From the NCBI GenBank assembly GCA_977006965.1, contig OZ345384.1, forward strand, positions 62,001 to 126,000: a stretch of DNA of 64,000 nt, read 5' to 3'. A program made the position numbers and the translations under genes. Under the pieces are notes generated by a model that had not been told where the DNA came from, searched no databases, and was given only the letters and a program-made list of their open reading frames with translations. This DNA comes from Phymatolithon calcareum (lineage: Eukaryota > Rhodophyta > Florideophyceae > Hapalidiales). Below are positions 19,806 through 30,318 of the stretch, in pieces; within the stretch, counting starts at the first letter, position 1, and every line of letters starts with the position of its first letter.

Positions 19806-21732
19806 TTTTCAGAGGAACTTTTCGTTGTAGTCGGAGCTGTTTTAGTCTTCGACTTAGAGCAATCAGTCCCATTTCCTTGTACTGCTCGAATGATATCATT
19901 TTCATTCCATTCTGTCCAATACTTCTTTTGGTGGCTCTAACTCATATATCGCGGAAGCTCTTCCTTCTGACCTGGCAAAGGATGGCTGGAGCGCCTTTGG
20001 TTCGATACTGTACCCATATCGACTATCCCCTGCGCCAGACGTATTCTTTCTTGAAAAGAAGCATAGCGTACCGGGCACATTCGAGTTGTGCCCTAGAGCC
20101 CCGGTCGTATGCGACACAGCAGGGTATTCGCCAATAATTCCGACAGCATCCACGAAAACGACAACTTCATCTCCCCTGAAGTCTATGCAAAGAAAACCTT
20201 TTCCAGTGCCAGGTAGCAAGTCGTCCACAATTTCCGAAACTAAGAAGGAAGTGGATACTCCAGGAGGAGTGAGCGAAATAGGTCTTGTCGCCAAGCATCT
20301 GACCTCCACTCAACAGGAATACCCACTGGAAGAAAATAATATCCCTCCATGCTAGATGGCTTCCCCAGTTTTGATGTAAAGTCATCGCAGTATAAGAGGA
20401 GTCTATAGACAAAATTCTGCTTTCTGGAGTGTTGAAGAATTCCGCTGTTTCTTGAATGGGGCTTGAAAACCCCCACCGACTCGACTCTGCTTTCCGAGTC
20501 GGAAGCTGAAGTAATTTCATTGCCGCGGCGCTTCAAGACGAAATTATTCTCTCCAGCACACAGCGTCTCAAAAACGACAATAATGCTGATTCAGAAATCG
20601 CTAAGTGTTTTCATTCTCGTATATGCCCTAAATACGAGATACGTTTTCCTTCCCGAAAAATGCTTCCTATTCACGGTATGAAGTCCAACGTCCACGTCTC
20701 CCGGAAGAAAATGGGTCGATTCCTAGTAAAATTGGTTCTCTTCTCCACCAGATTTGCCACATGACCGCTCAGGGAGCTCTTCGTAGAGCCTGAAAAATGA
20801 TGATACTTCGGCTGTGAGAGCTTTCAGCAGAGCACTTGACGCCATGCTGAAGCCACACTCAGTTAAAGTAGTCGTGCTGACCAAATCGAGTTCAGCCTTA
20901 TATTGGAGGACCATTTGCTTCCTAATATTCGTTCTATTCGGAAGCCTGTAGAGAGATAGCATTTCTCCTCTCTTTTTCACGAGTGTAGTTTCCTCAATAT
21001 CGTCGCATATTGTGCGAAGCAAACCTTCGCTGTGCTCTGGAGGTTCCCGCATGCTTTAAAAAATTCGAGTACGAATATCTTTGCGAGCCCGTTCACTGGG
21101 TTTCACGATATAAACTGGAGCCATAGTGCTTGAGAAGTATTCTCCGATGCCCCCTTTTGCTATTCGTCGAGAATAGTCTACTTTGCAGTTGACTAGAGTC
21201 TTTTTCGGTAGAAAAAATGTGGTAAAGAAAGGCCGGATGATTTCACGAAGCCCATACTGGCTCGGAAGAGCAAAAGCTCTAAATTCATGCTCAAAACGGT
21301 GCTGTTTTCTCCTTTGGATTTTTCCACTATCATATGCGTGGCTGATGCACTCGTACATTTGAAAATGTAGCCTTCTCGGTCCTGATGTGAGCAATACACC
21401 GATCAGAGCTGAGCTAGTTATGTCAGTAGGGACTTCACCAGTGTTTGCGCCCCATCATTGCTCCCACGTTCGACAGATCGCCGCAATACTTTGTCCTGGA
21501 GCTGAATTAATAGAGAGCTCATAATATCATCGCTCGTAGGAGCAATTCCAGCAGATGGTTGTAGTTCTGAGAAGGGAGCAATGTTTAAGGCGTCAATTAC
21601 TTCTTCATCGCCATCAGACGTGTGGGCTTTTAAAACGTCCCCCGAAGACAAATGAAATGCATGCACCCTTTCTCGATCTTTTGTAACTACTCGAGAAAGG
21701 GACTGAATGCCGTTTTCTGGTACACTGGGCAT

Positions 21733-24000
21733 GCCCAGTGTGTTCGACTGCTCAGCTCTTCTTCAAGCGCTGCTAGGAGAACCGATGCATGGATGTGATC
21801 GACCAATCATCCTGGCTTCTTGAAACGTTGCTGATTTTCTTGCTCTTTTCAGCAAAGAAAAAATCCTCTGCCTGCTACGTACAGATGCACTGTCGTTCTT
21901 GTGGCTTTACCATCACTTGTGCTCGCCCATTTCGAGTGTATGCCAATCTGTCAAGCTTCTCTGCACTATTTCGAGAGTATCTGGCCTTATAGAGTGCATA
22001 ATAAAGAAGCTATAATCAGTAGAGGGAATACAACCTTCAAAATAAGAATAACTTCAAATCGACTTTCTGAAACAAAGGACTCCACACGGGCAAAACACGT
22101 AATGATCGTTTTAGATACTATCCGAAACATACGTTTTCAATTGAAAGAACAAGATAACTACTGCTCTCCTGAAATATCGAATGCGTTCCACACATTTTTC
22201 ATTTCGTTAGCCTTTATGTCAAAACTTCCAAAAACATTGGAATCCACGTCCTATACCCTTAAATGATGTAGAAGAGAAAAAATGATTCAGTGATGCACTT
22301 AGGGTCACTAATATCAGCATTAGCTTCGTGCGGCATGATCTGTACAGAATTGTTCTGAATGGCTCAACGGTGATTGCGGAGCGTGCTAAAGCTCACAGAG
22401 GTATCCAACATAACGCGCAACGTTGCCTGCGTTTATCATCTAAATCGTTATTCCTTGTGAAAACGTCGAACCTTACATTGCCCTCGCAATATTTGTCCAT
22501 AAAATGCTTCTAACCACACAAGAAGCGCTCTGCCAGAAATGCTCCCTTAGGTCTGCAATTCTCTCAAAAGACAATGACTTTTTCTCAATCCCCAACAGAC
22601 TGCTCGAAGAGGCTTACTAGCGTTCCACGTCAAGCTTAAGCTTGTAGTGGAAGGCTAACAATCTCGAAAGTCATATAAGCAGTACATTCGGAGTCTTCAG
22701 CTGCTGAGACTTTATGTTCTGATTGTCTCGGAATTCTAAATTAGGCGTGCTCCTGACAATAAACTTTTCGGTAGAAGCAACTCGAAGTATAGACGAGGTG
22801 TCTTATTTACACTTCAAAATGCTCCTAGTTAGCTCCTGGAAATGTGTTCTTTAGGATGATACGTTTCGACTACCGAGAATTTCCTATGGAGGGTTAAATA
22901 GCGCGCCCATTCCCAGCCTCTAATTATCTCTTAGCAAAGAAACCACGATGAAAACTTGCAGCACTGTTATCTGCTCTACATTTTGTTTTGAGCAACCGCA
23001 AAGCTTATCTGAGGCGAAGGTAAGAGTAAACCCTTTATCCGATCATGAACTGTTACTTCTTTCTGCCTTTTCTGGCTCTTTTATTGCGCCGCGTCATACA
23101 CCCGTCTCAGACTTAGTATCTAACTCACTATGTTGGAAATTGTCTCAGTGTGCATGGCATTAAGAGCTGAGTTAATGAACAACCAAAGCAATTAGTAGGT
23201 CAGCATGTTCTACAAGCTCAAGCAATGCATCGTAAGATGAGCTCTTCACGAGTCTTCAGTGCAATATATAGCAAAATAAAGACGCTTGCAATCATCTTCT
23301 GAAGTGAATACCTAGGACTACTCTGTGCCTTGCACGACCAGGAAAGAATAGAGATCAAGCCAAATTTTAGCAGATTGTGGGTGACATTCACACAAATAGC
23401 TTGTTCAATTGGATTGCTATCCATATTGATGCGACATTAGTCCCATAAGCACCGACGCTGCGCAACATGTTTTCACAATTCGTGAGAGGCGAAAACCTAT
23501 ACCCAGCACATTAACAATATATTCGCAGACGTCACAGTGTTTGAGTTTCAATGCATACGTCTTTACTATTACGCATGGTTCATAATTTGTAGAAGTAAAA
23601 GTATTGTTTCTTGTCTCAGATTTGTATTCCGAAGCGCTTCTCCAAATGAACAAAACGTAACTCGAGTTGTTAGCTATCAGGCATTATATGGTCCTCAGCT
23701 ATGACAGGGTGACACGCACGAAAGTCAATGGATCAACTCTACACTTGCTACATTCAAAAGAAGTGGATATGAGTGATCATGATGTAGACAAATCCTCTCC
23801 AATGGTGAACAACGGAAGCAAAAATATTCATAGTTATCAAAACTCTTATGATAAGCAAAGCGTCAGAAATGTCCCGCGGGTGGAACACTCTTTCCACCAA
23901 TTCATGAAAACTCGCAAAGCATTGTTGTACACTATTTGAAACTATGTTTATTTAGCAAATGGTATCCCGAAGAGGACGTCGATGACATGGACTGACTCGA
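21733..24000. other. No gene recognised
   Basis: About 2.3 kb with scattered short frames (for example 21901-22266, 22948-23163 and 23667-23939 on the plus strand) and no recognisable motif. Part near 21.8 kb may be the missing N-terminal coding sequence or upstream region of the split transposase-like gene. Confidence 0.35.
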
Positions 24001-24565
24001 ATGCGAACGCTATGCAGAATCACACCACGAGAGGTGAGGCGCAAGATATTAGCAGAACACTTTGCGCTACGACTTCTGCATGCAAAGGGGAACCTGGAGA
24101 GAAGCAAGAACTACGAGGTTAAGGATGAGGATTTAGCACAGGCACAGAGGGATATGGATACCTCCAAGAGCAAGAACTGTTAAACGTACCAGCGAAGAGG
24201 GCCGTGGAAGGAAAGGTCACTCACAAGGATGTAAAATTGCGAATCGATTCCGCATGGAGCGAGACGGAGAAGGCCAAAAAACGCAAAATCGCCGTGGATA
24301 TGAGCGAAAATCCGAACCTCGTAGTCCAATTCAAGTCGAGAAAACGCAGATTTTAGACACTCAAATGGTTTTTCGGAGCTTCTCTCTGCGAAATCTCTCG
24401 GCACATATCGACAACTACGAGGAACTCGCATTGATGCTGCTGGAAACCCTTCACCGCAACCTAACGCAACCTCAAATAAATGATAGAATAGAAGAGGAAG
24501 TGCAACAAGCGCGGGACAAGCTAATGATGCTAGAAAACTGGATGCAAGAGGAGATGATGGTGTGA
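24001..24565 (+). pseudogene. LINE ORF2 C-terminal fragment
   Basis: The first part (MRTLCRITPREVRRKILAEH ... EVKDEDLAQAQRDM) lines up with the ORF2 C-terminus of the full LINE on the other strand (MRVLCRLEPPATRRRH ... GRDEDIKEATKDIE). Gene order and spacing agree. The frame ends at 24183 and continues brokenly to about 24565. No reverse-transcriptase motif or 3' end is visible. It is a diverged, 5'-truncated copy in opposite orientation to the large LINE. Confidence 0.55.
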
Positions 24566-24807
24566 TGATGGAAGCGATATGCTGCAGTCTTCCATAAAAA
24601 GGTTACAGCGCAATGCGAATCTGCTCTGGTGTCGGCGTGCCCCGGCATTCAGAGCTTCTAAAATAAAAACCTACAGTTTCGCCCCTTAGGCATCTGAGCA
24701 GTGTTTTCTTCTCCATGAGGCAAATGATCCACGGTAATTTAGTACATTCAGAGGGATGAATCAGCAGGCAGTGAGGTCATGATTAGTGATTAGCTGAAAA
24801 TAAGTCT

Positions 24808-27342
24808 CTAGTGTAAAATTTCCCTCAATTGAGGGAGCGAAAATCATTTAATTTTGGCACATGAAGCTACTCACTATCTGGCACATCAAAAGCGTCAAGC
24901 TCATGGATGTCTTCCACATGCTTAGCGAAGCAGTTCCTGCCGGTAGACGTTCGGCAAATGAATATTGCGGCACCATCAAGTCTGTTACATGATGAGCACA
25001 CGAGGGTCCTCTTCTTGACTTTGCAGACCTTACAGTTGTTTTGCACAGCAAAAATTAGTCATCATGCCATCCGCGGTCTTCCGTTTCTTTCTCGTTGGTG
25101 TTAAGTGAGTTCCGCCACCGCTCCCGGAGGCAAAGGTGCGTTCTGGAGTGGTTGAACGGCGACGAGTATTACGCGAATCGTACGAATTATCGATGAGCTG
25201 CTCGGACAGCACTTCATAATACCTTCGCTGGGTCATTTGTTCCTGATACTCTGCATGGGAACCGGAGAATAAAATCAAGCAATCAACCACACAAATTTCA
25301 AAGAGAGATATATTCACGAGGAACGACCAGTCCAGGGTGTGGACTTTCTTCTCAAGATCCAAACTCTCTTCACGGCACCGATTGTGCTTGTCGATTTGCG
25401 CGCACGCGGAGCAGTATGTCTCGCATACCTCGAGCTGGGGCACGGACAGCTCAACACGAAAAGGTCCTTCTTCAAGCTGACGCCAACGTACACGATTGTG
25501 CGGTTGTCCTTCCAGTGTCGTAAACGTAGTCGAAATAAACTAGTGGCGATCTCGGTCAACCCATATAGCAGCCGTCATTAACGGCTCACCTTTCAAAGCT
25601 TTTCGGACCATAGAAACACATTGACCCCTTTCCGAAAGCTCAATTCTTGATAGGTAGTCCATTGGATACTTCCTGGTCGCTGTTTTGATGACCCCAACGA
25701 ATTTTAGGCCCAATCGAAGAAGCATCTCTTCTGATTCAACGCTCGCGAAGTATGAGTCCGCACACACAATGCGTCTTGTGCCAAAGTATGCGGCCACAAG
25801 ATGGTGTAAAACTGCTGTACCATGGGCCATTTCGCCTTCGAAATCCTTTTGCTTCTCGTCTTCTGCGGTTGTAACGAGCTCGAGATGCAGCAGTATCCCA
25901 GTTCTTCCACATGCAGAGTTCTGTATCTCGCAACCGTTCTCCGGTTTACGGTCAATCGCAATGTACTGAGGTAACCCGACATCAAGCCAATGTCCTCCGT
26001 TGCCGTACGAGCGAGATATGTACTCATCCACGCAAATGAGGTCAGACGGCGACACATTGCGCTTTCGATGCTCATTTATGGCATCGACAAAATCTTGAAC
26101 GAGCGTCCAGCGGTACTGCGCAGATGATATGCTTCCCCTTTCACTTGGTTCTATGCTGAACGGAATGCACCGAAGGTATGCGATGAACCTTTCTCTGGAC
26201 ATCCCAGTGTTTGAAAAACAAGGAGCCGGGATATTCTTTGTATTCTTCCTTAAATCGGTCTTAGCGACGAACTCAAATCTTTTCATGAGGACGAGGATTC
26301 CGAAAAACTTAACCAGCTCTGTCACTGTAGTCCCTTTCCGCCCGATTAGTTTCAGCTTTTCGGACGTCCATGCAGCAATTTTTCTAAGGTGACCTTGCGG
26401 AAACATGGTCATAAAGCAATCATAGGGCGTGTGATGCCCAATACCACCATTTTCCGATATGAAATCTCCATTTGTAGTGCGCACTGTCCAGAATTAACGT
26501 GAAACTCGGCCCCCAATCAGGCATAGAATACCACGGCACCCCATGAGAAATAACTTTGGGTTCCCGGTCCGGTGTGATGACATCAACATCCTCTTGCGAC
26601 GCTTTGTCCCAAGAGCCTTGCATGGCGTAGGCGAGGGAGCCTGGAATAGGGTGTTTATAGCTTCTAGGGGTTGGATCGAAGTTTGTGTGCCCCTTTGGGG
26701 AGCTTCTGTTCGCGACTTCCGAGAATAAACTGGCGTTTGGCGAAGAAGACTGGCGACCACGAGTACTGTAAGCCGGATTATGTGGCGCAAAGTTTTGCGG
26801 GCTGGGACTCGATACAAGCAGTTGAGAGGACGGAGCACCTTCGCTAGCCTTTCCTGCCTTGACGTTAACAATCTTGAGTGTCTTAATCTTAGTCTTCTCG
26901 GTCCGTTTCTGAACCAGGATCAATTTCACGCGAAGAGACATGCTTGCGCGACCATTGATTCATTCAAGAGTACCTCCAGAATAGTGCCGCTCACCTTTTC
27001 TGACTTGGAAAAGGCTCCATAAAGCCTGCAACACTCTGCGAAACTGGTCACCGATGTTGCCTTAGTGTGTACAGATGCGCCTACCACTCGGCGCGGGTCT
27101 TTTTCTCGTGAAATGGCACGTCCCCTACATCTGAGTGAAAATCGTATTTTCGTTCCTACTGCTGAACGACACACTTTTAAGGTACTAGTTGCGCTACTCC
27201 TCACCTAGAACACAAGTCCCTTTCCAAATATGGCGCGAACTATCTGTTCCGCATTCTTTTTACATACTTTTTTGACCTTTCAAATTGCCCCTCAATTGAG
27301 GAATTTACCGTCAATTGAGGTGGTTAGTAAACTAGACACTAA
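24808..27342 (-). mobile_element. Longer piggyBac-like element, decayed
   Basis: The element runs 24812-27338 with the palindrome CCCTCAATTGAGGG near the left end and two related copies near the right end. Flanks are CTAG (24808-24811) and CTAA (27339-27342), a one-base mismatch version of the CTAG duplication. The left terminus reads TGTAAAATTT and seems to have lost about 10 bases relative to TGTCTATTTGAGG. The internal gene is on the minus strand. Right beyond 27342 the next base starts a LINE 3' end, so the two insertions abut. Confidence 0.8.
24848..26941 (-). pseudogene. piggyBac-type DDE_Tnp_1_7 transposase pseudogene
   Basis: From the ATG at 26941 a Ser-rich N-terminus (PGSLAYAMQGS) precedes a frame change near 26480. 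The catalytic domain follows: HHTPYDCFMTMFP, ICVDEYISRSYG (first Asp), RIVCADSYFASVES (second Asp), GVIKTATRKYPM, and WVDRDRH (third Asp region) just before a TAG at 25540. The same frame continues into RVRWRQL and the basic stretch TPTRKKRKTADG. An extra T near 25045, relative to the short copy, shifts the frame before the Cys-rich tail (24848-25051). Its closest relative in the window is the deleted element at 18.4-19.8 kb. It is inactive. Confidence 0.85.
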
Positions 27343-27600
27343 GGGATATGTGTTGATTTATTTTATATGATCCCAAAGCCTCTCTTCAAGAGTAACAGGT
27401 CCTCTTTCGCACGATATTCTAAGCTAACGTAGTTTGACTATTCAGAATATCCTTCATTCGTATTTTCTCCCACCAAGAGCTCTAGTAAGTCGCTTACATT
27501 CATATTCAATTTCAGGACTAATCTTGGATGAAGATAGAATGCGCGACCAGCTCAAGTACGGCTGTGACACTAAAGTATGCACCTATTTTAAAGAATGTGA
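27343..27600 (-). repeat. 5'-truncated LINE, 3' end only
   Basis: This matches 30237-30480 of the full LINE, starting with the shared 3' terminus GGGATATGTGTTGATTTATT (plus-strand view). Similarity fades by about 27600, so only the last few hundred bases of the element are present. It directly adjoins the piggyBac target duplication. Coding content is the broken ORF2 tail. Confidence 0.75.
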
Positions 27601-28484
27601 TTAACGCACCATCAGTATTGCGGTCTTGTAACAATCGTACAATGATTTTCCTCATTCGAAGAGCCGTGGGGATGTGCAGAACAGTATTAAATAAAGAGCC
27701 CCATGGAAATTTCAGGTGTAGCTACGAAAGCACAAGCGAGGTCCTCGCACTTGGGAGTATGCACTGTTCTATACTTTTCTAAGCTGAATCACTTGTGCGA
27801 CGGTTTAATACCTATTCGTTATTCCTAACAAAAGGAGGAAAATTCCTTTCGATCTCCCGGGTCGTCTCCCCCGATCATAGGACTTCCAATTTGGTAATAC
27901 AGTTCTCATAATCGATGCTGAGGTGTACCTCAGAACATACCGTCAAACTGAAGAAGAGCCTAATCTGACTGACAAGAGCAATCGATCAAATATCGTTCTT
28001 CACAACCGTCTTCGACGACGACATGGAATAGAAGACTTGTCAATATCATTTTGAGCCTACCACGAAATCGGAGAATTGGTCTATAAGCTTTTCCCTCCAC
28101 CGTTTTCCACGAGGATAGTTTTCGCAGCTAGGGCTATGACTCAAAATAAAAATCATCCTATGCGCATCCGAGGAGAGTAGCGGGCGGTACAAGAAAAGTA
28201 GCAGCAAAAACACATCTCCCTTACAATCTCCTGAGTATTTCTCAGGACATTTAGAAAAACCAAAATTAAAAAAAACCTCACAGCTCATACAGCTCACAGG
28301 AATGACTTGCAAGAGGCACTCGAATATACAATGAATTGGCCTGCCAAGGGACAAGCTCTCCCTTTGGATCCGAAAATTTTTCCCAGGCGTCTGCAGATGC
28401 GTATAGCAATCGTCTCTAGGAAGCCCTCGTTTGAATATGCTCGCCTATGACGAATGACAGTGAGTAACAGGAAATGGTTAATGC
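27601..28484. other. No gene recognised
   Basis: Only short frames, on both strands, with no motif. No repeat partner was spotted in the window. Confidence 0.35.
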
Positions 28485-28640
28485 ATGCTCCGAATAGACA
28501 CAGGTTTGTCGAACCGAGAGTGCTCAGTCATACTCCCGAGTCGAAGGATTAGAAATCCGATCCTATTGGCGAGCGAGGAAATTGAATTGGAAAGCACCGC
28601 AGAGTATCTCGGTAGGACAATTGACAAGACTGAATTCGTG
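28485..28640 (+). pseudogene. Probable LINE post-RT fragment
   Basis: The frame reads SNRECSVILPSRRIRNPIL and then ESTAEYLGRTIDKTE, which resembles the segment after the LINE catalytic box (KSEIL...VSYLGISMNHKGV in the full copy). It is short and on the opposite strand to the large LINE. The match rests on spacing and the YLG motif, so confidence is low. Confidence 0.35.
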
Positions 28641-28690
28641 ACCATAGGCTTCTGGACGGATTCAAAAGCGCAGGCGCAAAAGTGTTGCTC

Positions 28691-28710
28691 ATTCATTCAT
28701 TCATTCATTC
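28691..28710. repeat. CATT microsatellite
   Basis: Five perfect copies of CATT in a row. It lies inside non-coding sequence and has no assigned role. Confidence 0.9.
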
Positions 28711-29122
28711 TGCCTTTTCCCCTAATGCGTCTAGCAGCGATTCGAAGGTCTGAGTTTTTTCCACTCTATTCTATTGCTAGCGAGCTGGACTGCGGTTTGG
28801 ACGTCTAGGCTAGGTAGGTCACCAAAGATTGATTCAGGTGTTGGTCTGACGCATTGAATCAGCACCTGACGGACCAGGCGGCGCTCGTCCATTCTAAGAA
28901 TGTGGCCAAGCCAGTTCTTACAGCTTCCCGAATACTTACTCTGCCTCCTGCACTCCCCTTTCGCGGCGCGTCCCCTCGCAGAAACCGAGGGGATCCTGTG
29001 CCGCGCGCGAGTGCATGCATTACGGGACAGGAAGATCTAGTGTTGCTCATGAGTACTTTAGGCATAACAACGAGAGGATAGAGCTCGGAACAAACGCATA
29101 AGGCTCATCAAGGCGTTTATCA

Positions 29123-29440
29123 GGCCAGTGGGGATATGTAGTAAGTTTATTCTTTTTAGAAGCTCCTAAAGCGTCATCTTGAGCGAAATGGTCGCTTTTC
29201 GAACAATTATCTAAGGCATCGTACTTTGATGATTTATGACATTCTTGATTCGTATTTCTCTTGCGACAAGTGTACTTGTAACTCTCCTGCACTCATACTC
29301 AACGCTCGGGTCCACCTGGGATGTTGATAAAGTGCGTTGGAGCACAACTAGCTCAACTACCGCTGTGATACCAAAGTACTTGCCCAGTAAATATTTTTCC
29401 TTTGCTCATAACTCCATTACTTCTCTTTTGTGTCAGGCCA
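29123..29440 (-). repeat. Second 5'-truncated LINE 3' end
   Basis: Matches the 3' terminal region of the full LINE from GGGATATGTAG onward, through TTGATTCGTATTTCTC and the CGCTGTGATACCAAAGTA block. It is more diverged than the copy at 27343. Similarity ends near 29440. Same orientation as the other two LINE 3' ends in this 3-kb interval. Confidence 0.65.
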
Positions 29441-29837
29441 TTATATGAGTACGCTGCGCACACAACACCGACCGCAATCCATGTATCGAAAGCAGCAGTG
29501 AAAGTCCCAAAGGACATCGCAACCACAACGTTGGGAAAAGGTGAAACGCAGTATTGGAGAAAAAAATAAATATATGTCAAATATTGCCATGGGAGTTCCG
29601 TCGACCGCACCTGAACTCGAAGCTAAGACGAAGCTTGCCTAAAGTTCAGGAAGATATAGAAAACTTTGTTATTCAAGAGAGAACTGAGTCTGGAAGCAGC
29701 AAGAAGAACACCGTGCAAGAAAAAACATTTTCCAAGAACGGTGCACTGCGCAAAGCAGTGAGGATTAAAGAAAGAAAACATAGAGTCCTTTGCGCCGGAT
29801 CTCCACTGAATTTTATTGAACAAAAGTGCAGTCAAGG

Positions 29838-30030
29838 AACATGGGCAGTTAGACCACTCAACAGTATTCTGAAGAAACCCTTATGGACCGGTACAAACGA
29901 AACTGAGATGGATCGAGCCATTGACATGATACTATGACATTCTGATTAAGCTAACTGACAATCTTCGATGCTAGTAGAATACGCATAGAAAGGTACCGAC
30001 GTTCTTCAAGATGGACGCATAACACCTTCT
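29838..30030 (+). repeat. Dispersed repeat R1, copy 1
   Basis: About 190 bp match 53935-54130 in the same orientation, with shared blocks AACTGACAAT and ATGCTAGTA. The left part lies in a plus-strand frame (29554-29937) that contains PLNSILKKPLWTGTNETE; the second copy reads FSRTVQKPTWTTTEEIE in the same place. The pattern suggests a repeated coding tail plus trailing sequence of an unrecognised gene or element. Confidence 0.6.
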
Positions 30031-30061
30031 GAAATACCTCCACCTACTTACTAAAGCAGCC

Positions 30062-30236
30062 GTGGTAAAATACAGCTCGTCAACTATGCGTATGGCACCC
30101 TCAAATGCATGTGGATGTTCTCCCATCCCAAATTGTTTAGCGATCCAGTTGATGATTGTGTGCCCGCATTCAGTTCCGTACGGACCAGTTCGATCCCATT
30201 TTAAAAGCGGATATAAAACTGCCAATGACTGCTATG
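30062..30236 (+). pseudogene. Open frame interrupted by the LINE (left half)
   Basis: From an ATG-led frame at 30062 the sequence reads PYGPVRSHFKSGYKTANDCY up to the LINE junction. Beyond the LINE, starting inside the second copy of the duplication, it continues ELAMRNISLNNVYTILKP and NRLPIQFAAAHIGN to a TAG at about 35521. The join through one copy of AATGACTGCTATG keeps frame, giving about 107 codons. A minus-strand frame over the same bases has stops. I do not recognise the protein. Confidence 0.35.
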
Positions 30237-30318
30237 GGGATATGTGTTGATTTATTTTAAAAGCTCCCAAGGCCTCTCTTGAAGAGTAACAGCGCCGCTT
30301 TCGCACGATTTTCTAAGC

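Larger units (their letters stand above)
17335..21732 (-). pseudogene. Large transposase-like gene, split by piggyBac; family unplaced
   Basis: Minus-strand pieces in several frames form one decayed gene. From the N-terminal side: FRLYEELPERSC (about 20780), CDDFTSKLGKPSSMEGYY then PVGIPVEWRSD (about 20350), VVVFVDAVGIIGEYPAVSH then GALGHNSNVPGTLCFF (about 20100), DPYRSCFVAPDYLFCGLAEN (about 18330), and FEKWHIEDVHKTC with KPNLHRLCELYNHT (about 17800). The layout resembles large En/Spm-type tnp2 or KDZ transposases of protists and fungi, but I cannot place it. The short piggyBac at 18394-19801 interrupts it; removing that restores an open frame across CTAG. At least four frame changes make it dead. 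Ends of the element were not found. Confidence 0.5.
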
